Positions 1 to 8,362 are shown, counted from the stretch's first letter. The stretch is DNA of 64,000 nt from Moraxella pluranimalium (GCF_002014825.1 NZ_MUYU01000006.1:248001-312000); one strand, 5' to 3'. Notes: generated by a model not told the origin, from the sequence alone. Numbers and translations are program-made.

Positions 1-1
1 T

Positions 2-721
2 GATAGCCCAAATCTTAGCCAATATTTACTAAAAGTGCATGATGACAACGGTACACGGCATTGGCTACTACTATCCGAACAAGGGGCTCGGCTTAAGGAT
101 AATTATACAAATCAGCTCATAGATACACTACATCGACAAGGCGTGGATACGCTTGATGGTGTCATCGTCCAAAGTCCAAGTGCCAAACTAATGCCTGTAG
201 TGGCGCACATTCAACAAACCATCCCCATTCATCGCTACTGGCAAGCAGGGCGGCATGAGCCATTGCCATCACCATATCATGAGCCATGCACCGCAGGGAT
301 GGCGTGGCAAGATGATGCACTCAGTATTCGTGCCTTGACAGGGTGGCAGATGATTGATGATGAGCGTGTCCAGCACTGTGAGCTTGAGATTATCAGCGAT
401 TTGCCGATGCTTGCGGTTGATATGCCAAGCATGGATGCTGATGCGGCCGCTTTGGATGAGCTGGACCAAGATGATGCACAATTGCCACAACCAAACCCAT
501 TAAATCCACCCAATCAGCAGGGCGTGCAGATGGTAACCATGACCGGTGGTGAGCCGCTATTATGGCAATTATGGGCGATGCTGTGCGATAGCGAGCCATC
601 TTTGGCAGTTGCACCAAAGCAAGGGCATCAGCCACTGATTTTGGGCACACAAAACGCTACCGACACCAAACCCATCACAAGACAACTTCCCGCGGCGACC
701 ATCTATCCGAGCACAAGATAG
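2..721 (+). CDS. comEC: Probable ComEC/Rec2 C-terminal domain (5' truncated by window)
   Basis: The reading frame is open from the first bases of the window, so this is the 3' end of a longer gene; the first internal ATG is at 35. The visible residues resemble the C-terminal metallo-beta-lactamase-like domain of ComEC, the inner-membrane channel for DNA uptake. A pattern of the type CxxGxxWxxDxxxIxxL (PCTAGMAWQDDALSIRALTG) is the best match. The segment where ComEC normally has its HxDxDH metal motif after a 'LDGVIV' strand reads QSPSAKL, so the metal site appears to be lost. The last 60 residues are low in recognisable motifs. The N-terminal OB fold and membrane channel lie outside the window. 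The identification rests on weak motif resemblance; it could be another competence or MBL-fold protein. Confidence 0.5.
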   Translation, partial: DSPNLSQYLLKVHDDNGTRHWLLLSEQGARLKDNYTNQLIDTLHRQGVDTLDGVIVQSPSAKLMPVVAHIQQTIPIHRYWQAGRHEPLPSPYHEPCTAGMAWQDDALSIRALTGWQMIDDERVQHCELEIISDLPMLAVDMPSMDADAAALDELDQDDAQLPQPNPLNPPNQQGVQMVTMTGGEPLLWQLWAMLCDSEPSLAVAPKQGHQPLILGTQNATDTKPITRQLPAATIYPSTR

Positions 722-811
722 ATGGCATGGATTGCGGACTATCGCCAAAGGGATTTTTGGGGTAGAATAGAGTGGTTTTAGTTATCAAATTTATCCATCA
801 AAGGAATTTTT

Positions 812-1849
812 ATGGCGTGGCCACCAAATCCCAATAAATCCAACGAATCCAACCAACCAAAGCTTGAGCAAACGCCAATAACACCGCCAAGACAGGGCGA
901 AGAATGGCGTCTGCTCGAAAAAACCCTACTTGCCAGCATCGAAGAACAAAAGGCAAGCCGTCGTTGGGGGATTTTCTTTAAATTACTCACTTTTGCTTAT
1001 ATTGTATTTATCATCATCGCCTTTGGCTATGGCTGTAGCTCGTCATCATCGACACTTGACACGGTGGGCATGGCTGAACCGCACATTGCGGTGGTGGATG
1101 TCAATGGCGTGATTGCCAGCGACACTGATACCAATGCCCAAAATATCGGCGAGTCACTGACTCAAGCCTTTGAAAATGACAACGCACAAGCAGTGGTTCT
1201 AAACATCAACTCGCCTGGTGGCTCACCTGTGCAGTCAGATGAGATTTGGCAAACGGCGATGGATCTACGCAAAGAATACCCTGATAAGAAACTCTATGCC
1301 ATCATCGGCGATGTCGGCGCATCTGGTGCGTATTATATCGCAGCGGCAGCTGATGAGATTTGGGTCAATCCATCAAGTCTGGTTGGCTCAATCGGTGTCA
1401 TCATGTCGGGCTACAACATCGAAGAGCTGATGAAAAAAGTCGGCGTCAAAGATCGCACCTTGACCGCAGGCGAGTACAAGGACATCTTGAGTATGAGCCG
1501 TGAGATGACCGCAGAAGAAGCTGCCCATGTCCAAAAAATGCTCGATACCACGCACCAAAATTTCATCAATGCCGTCAAACAAGGTCGTGGCGATAAGCTC
1601 AAAAATCCTGAACAAAATAAGCTATTTACAGGGCTTTTTTGGACGGGTAAAGATGCGGTGGCACTCGGGTTGGCGGACAAAACCGGTGGCATCACCCAGC
1701 TCAAAAAACAGCTTGAGCTAGATACGGTGGATTATACCTATGTTGATCCGATGAATCAGTTTTTTGATCGATTTGGTGTGCAAATCGGCAAAGGGCTTGG
1801 CGATGGCGTAAAGTTAAGCTTTGACGAACCTGCGACCAAATTGCAATAA
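812..1849 (+). CDS. sppA: Signal peptide peptidase SppA (S49 family, short form)
   Basis: This 345-residue protein is an inner-membrane serine protease that degrades cleaved signal peptides. A single membrane segment lies at about residues 53-74 after a polar cytoplasmic N-terminus, followed by the periplasmic S49 domain. The nucleophile is Ser171 in GDVGASGAYY, and the general base is Lys223 in AGEYKD, the Ser-Lys dyad of the family. The SPGG motif at about 134-137 and SLVGSIGV at 189-196 are also typical. The length fits the single-domain SppA of many proteobacteria rather than the 67 kDa duplicated E. coli form. The start is supported by an AAAGGA ribosome binding site just upstream. It sits 90 bases after comEC and ends at a clear terminator. 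Confidence 0.93.
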   Translation: MAWPPNPNKSNESNQPKLEQTPITPPRQGEEWRLLEKTLLASIEEQKASRRWGIFFKLLTFAYIVFIIIAFGYGCSSSSSTLDTVGMAEPHIAVVDVNGVIASDTDTNAQNIGESLTQAFENDNAQAVVLNINSPGGSPVQSDEIWQTAMDLRKEYPDKKLYAIIGDVGASGAYYIAAAADEIWVNPSSLVGSIGVIMSGYNIEELMKKVGVKDRTLTAGEYKDILSMSREMTAEEAAHVQKMLDTTHQNFINAVKQGRGDKLKNPEQNKLFTGLFWTGKDAVALGLADKTGGITQLKKQLELDTVDYTYVDPMNQFFDRFGVQIGKGLGDGVKLSFDEPATKLQ

Positions 1850-1907
1850 ACTTTCCATCAGCATTGTATCAACATTGCAATCAGCATTGCTATAAATCAG
1901 TCCAAAG

Positions 1908-1940
1908 AAATGCACCATCTTGGTAGGTGGTGCATTTTTT
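1908..1940 (+). terminator. Rho-independent terminator of sppA
   Basis: An inverted repeat AAATGCACCA / TGGTGCATTT with a short loop is followed by a run of T, 60 bases after the sppA stop. Confidence 0.85.
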
Positions 1941-2023
1941 ATATGGCTTTGATTGGTCAATCAGTGTTGATAAGTGTTTGGCGGTGTGAATTTAGCCCAA
2001 ATCGCATTTTTGATTGACATCGG

Positions 2024-2293
2024 CTAGGGCTTCATCGATGATTTTTTGGCTGACGCCTTTTTGCGTAGTTTTTCGATAAATAGCACATCATCAGCTAGGG
2101 TGTAGTTGGAATTATCACGGTCAAGCCCTTGGCGGATATACAGGCGAATCAAGCCTTGAATACGGTCAAAGCCATGATCTTGGGCGGTGACTTCAAGATG
2201 CTTGATAATCTCTTCGGATAGACGCAGATGCACAGGGCGCATGATGGTCTGCGGATGATCTGAGTAGCGATTTTTGATGTGTGGGGGTAGCAT
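2024..2293 (-). CDS. Ribbon-helix-helix (CopG/Arc-like) small DNA-binding protein
   Basis: This 89-residue protein has the pattern of a ribbon-helix-helix DNA-binding domain: a short beta strand (MRPVHLRLS, residues 18-26) followed by two helices with a turn (EEIIKHLEVTAQDHGF and IQGLIRLYIRQGL). The C-terminal tail is lysine rich. Such proteins are usually antitoxins or local repressors, but no toxin gene lies next to it: sppA is convergent upstream and the tRNA cluster follows. The start at 2293 has an AAAGGA site about seven bases before it; an internal Met18 is the alternative. The exact role cannot be read from the sequence. Confidence 0.65.
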   Translation of the reverse strand: MLPPHIKNRYSDHPQTIMRPVHLRLSEEIIKHLEVTAQDHGFDRIQGLIRLYIRQGLDRDNSNYTLADDVLFIEKLRKKASAKKSSMKP

Positions 2294-2392
2294 GGCAAAT
2301 CCTTTGTATTATAAAATCTGAATGGTCGCCCATGATTATAGCATGATAGCTAGGCTTGTCAAATTACATGGTTTGGCAAATTATCATGATGC

Positions 2393-2425
2393 AAATAAAA
2401 AAACCCTTGGCAATCACCAAGGGCT
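2393..2425 (-). terminator. Terminator of the tRNA-Lys/Lys/Asn transcript
   Basis: On the minus strand GCCCTTGGTGATTGCCAAGGG forms a hairpin by pairing CCCTTGG with CCAAGGG and is followed by seven T. It lies 10 bases beyond the 3' end of tRNA-Asn. Confidence 0.85.
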
Positions 2426-2435
2426 TCTTTGAATA

Positions 2436-2511
2436 TGGCTCCCCAACCTGGGCTCGAACCAGGGACACACGGATTAACAGTCCGATGCTCTACCGACTGA
2501 GCTATTGGGGA
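2436..2511 (-). tRNA. tRNA-Asn (GTT)
   Basis: 76 nt including encoded CCA. The acceptor stem TCCCCAA pairs with TTGGGGA, the anticodon loop reads CTGTTAA (anticodon GTT), and the T-arm has GGTTCGAGCC. It is the last gene of a three-tRNA minus-strand unit. Confidence 0.97.
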
Positions 2512-2515
2512 ATGA

Positions 2516-2591
2516 TGGTGGGTCGTGCAGGATTCGAACCTGCGACCAATTGATTAAAAGTCAACTGCTCTACCAACTGAGCTAACGACCC
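2516..2591 (-). tRNA. tRNA-Lys (TTT), copy 1
   Basis: 76 nt including encoded CCA. The acceptor GGGTCGT pairs with ACGACCC; the anticodon loop reads CTTTTAA (anticodon TTT). It is identical in sequence to the copy at 2612-2687. Confidence 0.97.
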
Positions 2592-2611
2592 GTTAGCGAT
2601 ACTAGGATAAA

Positions 2612-2687
2612 TGGTGGGTCGTGCAGGATTCGAACCTGCGACCAATTGATTAAAAGTCAACTGCTCTACCAACTGAGCTAACGACCC
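2612..2687 (-). tRNA. tRNA-Lys (TTT), copy 2
   Basis: Identical to the neighbouring tRNA-Lys and separated from it by 20 bases, so this is a tandem duplication within one transcript. It is the promoter-proximal gene of the cluster. Confidence 0.97.
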
Positions 2688-2733
2688 ATTTATCTAGTCG
2701 GATACGGTACTCCGTATCGCTAATGTGGTGCAT

Positions 2734-2761
2734 ATTATACGCATAATTTTTATGATTGCAA
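2734..2761 (-). promoter_or_regulatory. Sigma-70 promoter of the tRNA cluster
   Basis: On the minus strand TTGCAA (2756-2761) and TATAAT (2734-2739) are separated by 16 bases, about 45 bases upstream of the first tRNA-Lys. Confidence 0.75.
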
Positions 2762-2802
2762 GCATTAATTTGCAAAAAATCCAAAAATTTTCAAAATTTT
2801 AG

Positions 2803-2859
2803 CAAAAAATCACGCCAAGCATTGATTTTATTGAATTTTGTCTGCTGTGCTTGGGCGTG
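2803..2859 (-). terminator. Possible terminator of macAB
   Basis: On the minus strand CACGCC(C)AAGCA pairs with TGCTTGGCGTG across a loop of about 24 bases and is followed by ATTTTTT. The long loop makes it less certain than the other terminators here. Confidence 0.5.
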
Positions 2860-2888
2860 TAATGCACCACAATTCTACATCAGCACGA

Positions 2889-4892
2889 TTAATTACGACT
2901 CAAGGCATCCACAGGATTAAGCTGTGATGCAGAGCGGGCAGGCAAAAAGCCAAATACCACGCCAATTAGGGTCGAGCAGATAAAAGCGGCAACGATGGAT
3001 AAGGGCGAATATACTACGCTAAAATCCCCACCGCCAAACTTATTAATCAGCTCACCAATGGCAAAGGCAAACGTCACACCCAAAATTCCGCCAAGAATAC
3101 ATACAAGCACCGCTTCAATCAAAAACTGCTGCATGATGTCGCTTTGGCGAGCGCCTACCGCCATACGCACACCGATTTCGCTCGTGCGTTCGGTAACTGA
3201 GACGAGCATGATATTCATCACGCCGATACCGCCGACGATGAGCGAGATGATGGCGATGGATGAGACAAGTAGTGTCATCGTGCCTGTCGTGGATTCGATG
3301 GTCTGACGAATTGAGTCGGTGTTCATGATATTAAAGTCATCCGTGCCGTGCCGTGATTTGATGAGCTCACTGATGGCGGTTTCGGCAACATTGGATGGCG
3401 TGTTCTCATCGATCAGCACCACAAAGCGGTCTAGGTAGCTTGTACCAAGCATCCGATGCATCACCGTCGTGTAGGGCATATACAGCTGTGGTGTGTTGTT
3501 TTGGCGACCAAAGCTTGTGTTTTTGCTAGACAGTACGCCCACCACTTGCCCCGGGACTTTGCCCACTAGGATAATCTCGCCGATGGGATTGCCTTGACCA
3601 TTAAAAAAGGTCTTATAAGCATTGTTATCAATGATGATATCTTGGGTGAGTTTATTGACACTATCGGCACTAAAGCCTTGTCCCATAGCAAGCTTTTCGC
3701 CGGTGACGGCCAAATAATCCTTGCCCACGCCATTGACGCTGGCGGATGCTTCGATGTTCTTGTAGCGAGCGGTGACACTGCTATCGACCTGCGGGCTGAC
3801 GCTTTTGGCATACGGCTGAGCGGCGACGGCATCGGCATCGGCGGTGGTGAGATTGTCATGACCGTATTTACGCCGTGGGTCGCCAAAGGGGTAGCCATCG
3901 ATGACGGTGATGGTATTCGTGCCCAGCTGATTGATGTCGGCTAGGATTTTTTGTTGTGAGCCTTGACCCAGACCCACCACCGATACCACTGATGCGATAC
4001 CGATGATGATGCCAAGCATGGTCAGCAGGGTGCGCATCTTGTGGGCTTTCATGGCGTAGAGCGACATTTTGAACGCTTCTTTTAGCCGATCAAAAAAGCC
4101 AAATAAGGCGTTTTTTGTATCTGATTTTTGGCGTGAATGGTCACTGTGGCTGATGCTGGTGCGATGGGTGGCGTGCTCGGTGTAGTAGTCAGCGATGACT
4201 TGACCATCTTTGAGTTCAATCACGCGTTCAGCTTCAGCAGCAAGCTTAGGATCGTGCGTGACCATGATGATGGTATGGCCTTTGTCCTTGAGCTCGTGCA
4301 AGATTTTCATCACTTCGATACCAGAGTGGCTATCGAGTGCGCCTGTAGGCTCATCAGCTAGGATGATATCACCACCATTCATCAAGGCACGAGCGATAGA
4401 GACACGCTGCTGCTGACCACCTGAGAGCTGATTTGGACGGTTTTGGGTCTTATCACCCAAACCCAGTGCGGTGAGTAGCTCAGCGGCTCGGGCACGGCGT
4501 TTGGCGGTGTCCATACCGGCATAGACGGCAGGCACGGTGACATTGTCAAGCGCATTGATATCGCCAAGCAGATGATATCGCTGAAAAATAAAGCCAAAGT
4601 ATTCACGGCGTAGCTTGGCAAGCTCTTCGGTGTCCATATCATCGACCGAGCGACCAAAGATGGCATAGTGTCCGCCGCTGGCTTTATCAAGACAGCCTAA
4701 GATATTCATCAAAGTGGACTTGCCTGAGCCTGACTGACCGATGATGGCGACCATTTCGCCTTGATATAGCGTCAGATTGATGCCGTGCAAGATGCGGATT
4801 TGGCTATCGCCTGCTGGAAAATCTCGCACCAACTCACGTACTTCAATCAAGGGCGTCTTGCCCTGATGGGATGTCGTTGTTTGCATCATCAT
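2889..4892 (-). CDS. macB: MacB-type ABC exporter (ATPase-permease)
   Basis: A protein of about 667 residues that works with the adaptor MacA and a TolC-like channel to export macrolides, lipopeptides or protoporphyrin-type substrates using ATP; the actual substrate is not readable here. Numbering from the GTG at 4895, the N-terminal ATPase has Walker A GQSGSGKS (53-60), signature LSGGQQQ (157-163) and Walker B IILADEP (177-183). A first membrane helix lies at about 285-305, then a large periplasmic domain, then three C-terminal helices with the FtsX-type motif VTERTSEIGVRMAVGAR. Four start codons are stacked (GTG then three ATG, 4895-4884). The AAGG site just upstream favours one of the ATGs. 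It begins one or two bases after the macA stop, so the two are translationally linked. Confidence 0.92.
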   Translation of the reverse strand: MMMQTTTSHQGKTPLIEVRELVRDFPAGDSQIRILHGINLTLYQGEMVAIIGQSGSGKSTLMNILGCLDKASGGHYAIFGRSVDDMDTEELAKLRREYFGFIFQRYHLLGDINALDNVTVPAVYAGMDTAKRRARAAELLTALGLGDKTQNRPNQLSGGQQQRVSIARALMNGGDIILADEPTGALDSHSGIEVMKILHELKDKGHTIIMVTHDPKLAAEAERVIELKDGQVIADYYTEHATHRTSISHSDHSRQKSDTKNALFGFFDRLKEAFKMSLYAMKAHKMRTLLTMLGIIIGIASVVSVVGLGQGSQQKILADINQLGTNTITVIDGYPFGDPRRKYGHDNLTTADADAVAAQPYAKSVSPQVDSSVTARYKNIEASASVNGVGKDYLAVTGEKLAMGQGFSADSVNKLTQDIIIDNNAYKTFFNGQGNPIGEIILVGKVPGQVVGVLSSKNTSFGRQNNTPQLYMPYTTVMHRMLGTSYLDRFVVLIDENTPSNVAETAISELIKSRHGTDDFNIMNTDSIRQTIESTTGTMTLLVSSIAIISLIVGGIGVMNIMLVSVTERTSEIGVRMAVGARQSDIMQQFLIEAVLVCILGGILGVTFAFAIGELINKFGGGDFSVVYSPLSIVAAFICSTLIGVVFGFLPARSASQLNPVDALSRN

Positions 4893-4896
4893 CACC

Positions 4897-6228
4897 TTAC
4901 ATCATCGGTGGGCGGTTATTGCTTCTGCCGCCGCTCGATGACTGCTCTTGGCTTTGTTCGCCGATGACGATGACATCGCCTTTGTTTAGTCCTGATTTGA
5001 TTTCAGCATTGACTCGATTGTCGATACCGACGACGACTTCAACGGGCTTAGCAAAGCCATCTTCACCGATGATACGCACGGTGCTTTTGCCATCTTTGGT
5101 CTCAATGGCAGATGATGGCACGACAAGCACGCCACGAGCGGCATTGATGATGATATTGACCTGTGCGGTCATGTCGATGCGAAATTTACCTTCGCTATTA
5201 TCCACATCCAAGTAGCCGATATAATACACCGCAGAGTCAGTGCTACTAGTGGTGCTAATGGTCTCGGGCGCAGGCTCGACACCGCTTAAGATGGCGTCAA
5301 ACTGCTGATTGGGATTGCCAATGATATTAAATCGTGCCGCCATATTTGGGGTGATGTTCACCACATCTGCTTCAGAGATTTGGGCGTTGATACGCACACG
5401 GCTTAGGTCAGCGAGCGTCACGATGGTTGGGGCGGATTGGTTGGCATTGACCGTCGTGCCTTGTTTTTGGCTGATGGCGACGACTGTGCCATCCATCGGT
5501 GCACGGATGGTGGTGTAGCTTAGGTCTTCTTGGGCGGTGATGACATCGTTCTTGGCTTTGGTGATGGCAGCTTGTTGGCTGTCAATGGCAAGCTTGGCAT
5601 TATTGACCGCCGTCAGGGTGTTTTGATAATTGGCTTTGGCGGTGGCAAGGGCAGCTTTGGCGACTTCAAGGTTTGATTTGGCTGTGTCGTATTCTTCACG
5701 GCTGATGGCATCAATATCAATGAGTCCTGCGAGTCGATTAAAGCTTTGCTGAGCTTTGTTGAGCTCGGCTTGGCGAGTGTCAATGGTGGCTTGGGCGCTT
5801 GCGACTTCACCTTGCTTAGTTGCCAAATCCCCCCGTGCTTGGTTTAGGCTCGCTTCGGCTTGTGATAGCGATGCTTGGGCGTTTGAGACGGTGTTTTTTT
5901 GTTCGACTTGGCTGATTTGCGCAATCAAATCACCTTTTTTGACTTCATCGCCAATCTCAACATAGAGCCTCGTAATCTCGCCTGAGACCTGTGCGCCGAC
6001 ATCGACGGTTTGGATGGCTTTGATTTTGCCTGATGCCAGTACGGTGTTTTCGATGTTGCCTGTATCGACGGTGGTGGTGAGATATTGTGGGGCGACAGGG
6101 GTTGGGTTTAGTTTTTTATACCCAAAAAAAGCAAGGGCAGCCAACACTAAGGCAAGGATAATCCACTTAATATAACGGATGAATTTAACAGAGCTGAACG
6201 ATTTGGCAGTTGGTTTGGCGGATGACAT
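4897..6228 (-). CDS. macA: MacA-type periplasmic adaptor (HlyD family)
   Basis: A 443-residue membrane-fusion protein that bridges MacB and an outer-membrane channel. One N-terminal membrane anchor is visible at about residues 20-36. It is followed by a lipoyl half (VDVGAQVSGEITRLYVEIGD, about 76-95), a long alanine- and glutamine-rich coiled-coil hairpin to about residue 235, the second lipoyl half (RAPMDGTVVAI), and the beta-barrel and membrane-proximal domains. The tail is rich in Ser, Gly and Arg. The start has an AGGA site eight bases upstream. macA comes first in the pair and no outer-membrane channel gene is adjacent, so the tripartite system would have to borrow one. Confidence 0.92.
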   Translation of the reverse strand: MSSAKPTAKSFSSVKFIRYIKWIILALVLAALAFFGYKKLNPTPVAPQYLTTTVDTGNIENTVLASGKIKAIQTVDVGAQVSGEITRLYVEIGDEVKKGDLIAQISQVEQKNTVSNAQASLSQAEASLNQARGDLATKQGEVASAQATIDTRQAELNKAQQSFNRLAGLIDIDAISREEYDTAKSNLEVAKAALATAKANYQNTLTAVNNAKLAIDSQQAAITKAKNDVITAQEDLSYTTIRAPMDGTVVAISQKQGTTVNANQSAPTIVTLADLSRVRINAQISEADVVNITPNMAARFNIIGNPNQQFDAILSGVEPAPETISTTSSTDSAVYYIGYLDVDNSEGKFRIDMTAQVNIIINAARGVLVVPSSAIETKDGKSTVRIIGEDGFAKPVEVVVGIDNRVNAEIKSGLNKGDVIVIGEQSQEQSSSGGRSNNRPPMM

Positions 6229-6263
6229 GATAAATCCTAAAAAATGTCAAAAACAGTGATGAT

Positions 6264-6294
6264 ATTGTACCTATAAAATGATGATAATGATAAC
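6264..6294 (-). promoter_or_regulatory. Possible macA promoter with GATAAT-type repeat
   Basis: On the minus strand a TACAAT -10 box (6264-6269) lies about 35 bases before macA. The would-be -35 zone overlaps, on the plus strand, GATAATGATAAC (6283-6294), two hexamers resembling part of a Fur box. Promoter and site are both weak matches. Confidence 0.3.
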
Positions 6295-6378
6295 AGTTTT
6301 TATTTATAGTAGGATTTTGGCAAACGTAACTTATGTAGAGAATTGTTGTGTTTTTGTAATTTTTTATCACAAATGGCG

Positions 6379-6825
6379 TTATGGACAGCTTTGGTCTTTG
6401 GGATTGATATAGAAATATAGGCTGATGATGGCGTGATTTGGATACAGTGATGATGGCTCAATGCTTAATTCTTGTTGATTGCGGCAGTAGAATTTTAGTG
6501 TATTTGGCTTTTGGATATTGACTGGTTGCCAATTGTGTTCGATGGCATTGGCGTGTACAAGCTGAATTAATTGTTCGTTATAGGGGTATGAGTAGCTGAT
6601 ACCTACAAAATCAATCCCTTGTTTATGCGTATGAGAAATATTTGCGGGTTCACCCAAGCCTTTGGTGAGCTTGGGTATTTCTTGTTGAAATTCTTGGAAA
6701 ATCTGTGAGCGATTGGCGTAGGGCTTATCACGACCATATGGTCGCTCGCCACTGATGAGAAAGTGAGCAATGGTGATAATAAAGATGATGATTGGGAACA
6801 CAATGGCGAGCGGATGAGTTTTCAT
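6379..6825 (-). CDS. Small membrane-anchored protein of unknown function
   Basis: A 148-residue protein that I do not recognise. It has one hydrophobic segment at about residues 7-24 and then a soluble domain of about 120 residues that would face the periplasm. Two cysteines (in FYCRNQQ and near the C-terminus in DQSCP) could form a disulphide. The ATG overlaps the holA stop as ATGA (6822-6825), so it is translationally coupled to holA and is the last gene of the leuS-lptE-holA unit. No terminator is evident before the macA start region. Its role is unknown; coupling suggests coordinated expression, not necessarily a replication function. Confidence 0.7.
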   Translation of the reverse strand: MKTHPLAIVFPIIIFIITIAHFLISGERPYGRDKPYANRSQIFQEFQQEIPKLTKGLGEPANISHTHKQGIDFVGISYSYPYNEQLIQLVHANAIEHNWQPVNIQKPNTLKFYCRNQQELSIEPSSLYPNHAIISLYFYINPKDQSCP

Positions 6826-7853
6826 ACATCAGCCTGTAGCAACGCCACACCACACACGCCCAAAATCAGCCGTTCAAGCAGTCGCCAGACATCATCATTG
6901 CTAAGCCCTTTGATGGCTTTGTCGCAGTGATAGACTTGGGTGTGTAGCACGCCAAGTGCGCTCGGTGCTAGTCGTCTTGATAGACGATAGTAGTTGTTTT
7001 CTTTGTTACGCCAAATGCCTAGACTTTGGGCATCTTTACCCGCTTGTAAGCCTGCAATTAGTTTTAGGTCTTTATTAATCGCCCATAGGATGATACTGGG
7101 TGCGGTGTCGGTTTGCTTAAGATGGTGTAGGATTTTTTGGCAAGTAATGGCGTCTTGATGGATGAGCGCATCGGACAAATCAAATACGCTAAAGCTACCG
7201 CCATCGGACAGCGACTGCATCAGCATCGGTATATCGATGGCTGTTGGCGTGCTTTGGTCGGGTGTGGTATGGCTATACGACAGTCGCCACAGACACTGAT
7301 AAGCGGTGAGTAAATCATGCTCGGTATGGCTCATCAGCATCCGCCAAGCATCGGTATCTAGCTTTAGATGCAGGCGTGTCGCCCAGTATTGTAGTAGCTC
7401 TTGGCGTTGATTTTCGTTAGAGACATTGCCGTCAATAATCGTGCCATGCGTATCAAATAGCCGAAAAGCTTTGGCGGCTTGGGATTTTTTGTCCTGTTTG
7501 GGTAGTAGCCAAATCAGATGGTTGGTGCTGTTGCCTGCTTTGACATCATCGGCAAAGCGTGTCAGTGCATCTATCGTGTCATTATCAGGCTTATGCTTGC
7601 CTGTGACGATGATGGCGGTGGACTCGGCAAACAGCGATAGGGCGGATAGCTCATTGATGACTTCTTGCCACTGTTTGGGGCTGTTCAGCTCAATGCGTTT
7701 GGGCAATTGAGCGTTTGCTTGCCAACTGGGGCGGCAAGCATCGATGAGCCACTGAAGTACTAATGGCTCATCAGAATGCACAAGCCACAATCCACACAGG
7801 GTTTGTGGTGCTTGTGATAGGCTTTGGGCAAGTGCCAAAAAACGCTGCTGCAT
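6822..7853 (-). CDS. holA: DNA polymerase III delta subunit
   Basis: A 343-residue HolA-type protein, the delta subunit of the clamp loader that opens the beta clamp. Recognisable family features are the N-terminal LWLVHSDEPLVLQWLIDACR stretch, the segment LFAESTAIIVTGKHKP, and the central helices around DLLTAYQCLWRLSY and FSVFDLSDALIHQD. Length and position fit: it follows lptE by two bases, in the conserved order leuS-lptE-holA seen in many gammaproteobacteria. Its stop overlaps the next small gene. The call is supported by both sequence and synteny. Confidence 0.88.
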   Translation of the reverse strand: MQQRFLALAQSLSQAPQTLCGLWLVHSDEPLVLQWLIDACRPSWQANAQLPKRIELNSPKQWQEVINELSALSLFAESTAIIVTGKHKPDNDTIDALTRFADDVKAGNSTNHLIWLLPKQDKKSQAAKAFRLFDTHGTIIDGNVSNENQRQELLQYWATRLHLKLDTDAWRMLMSHTEHDLLTAYQCLWRLSYSHTTPDQSTPTAIDIPMLMQSLSDGGSFSVFDLSDALIHQDAITCQKILHHLKQTDTAPSIILWAINKDLKLIAGLQAGKDAQSLGIWRNKENNYYRLSRRLAPSALGVLHTQVYHCDKAIKGLSNDDVWRLLERLILGVCGVALLQADV

Positions 7854-7855
7854 GA

Positions 7856-8362
7856 TTATTGGCTAGTCTGACTACCCATCGCATAGTACTGCTCGGCGAT
7901 GCGCTCGGCTAAGTTGTCCTGTAGCCATGCTTGAGCCTGTTCGCCTTGCTGGTCGCTGGTGGCGACACCTGCTTCATTGTACTGATAGCTACGCTCGACT
8001 TGGATTGGGTAGGTGACACTTTTACCATTGATTTGATAAGTCACATCCGCCATCATCAGTAGGCGTACTTCGGTCAGTACACCAAGAAGCTCATAGCGAC
8101 GATAACGCAGATTTTGCACCATGATGGTGTGGGTGGCGTCGCTACTGGTGCTCACGCCAAGCTGAGCCAAACGGGTGGCAAGCTTATGCTTAAAGCCATA
8201 AGCCAGTGCATTGTCTTCGGTGGTGATATTGACCTGACTATACGCCGGGGCAAGCTTTAGGCTATTTTCGCCCATGCCACGCAGCTGATAGCCGCAGGCG
8301 GTCAGTGACAATGCACCGACTGCCATTAGGCTGATCGAAAGGGCTTTTAATGTTGTCATCAT
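7856..8362 (-). CDS. lptE: LPS-assembly lipoprotein LptE
   Basis: A 168-residue outer-membrane lipoprotein that plugs the LptD barrel and helps insert lipopolysaccharide into the outer leaflet. The signal peptide ends in the lipobox LTAC, with Cys23 as the lipidated residue, followed by the family motif GYQLRG. The rest has the mixed alpha-beta pattern of LptE, with TEVRLLMMADVTYQI as the central strand pair. Two adjacent ATG codons (8362 and 8359) are possible starts. The first overlaps the leuS stop, so lptE is translationally coupled to leuS. The gene lies between leuS and holA as expected. Confidence 0.9.
   Translation of the reverse strand: MMTTLKALSISLMAVGALSLTACGYQLRGMGENSLKLAPAYSQVNITTEDNALAYGFKHKLATRLAQLGVSTSSDATHTIMVQNLRYRRYELLGVLTEVRLLMMADVTYQINGKSVTYPIQVERSYQYNEAGVATSDQQGEQAQAWLQDNLAERIAEQYYAMGSQTSQ

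Noticed and set aside
1862..1892. Repeated GCATTG/ACATTG words after sppA
   Set aside because: Short imperfect words with no regular spacing; not a supported repeat.
2356..2553. A 65-codon open frame on the plus strand across the tRNA-Asn gene
   Set aside because: It runs antisense through a terminator and a tRNA, has no ribosome binding site and encodes translated tRNA sequence.
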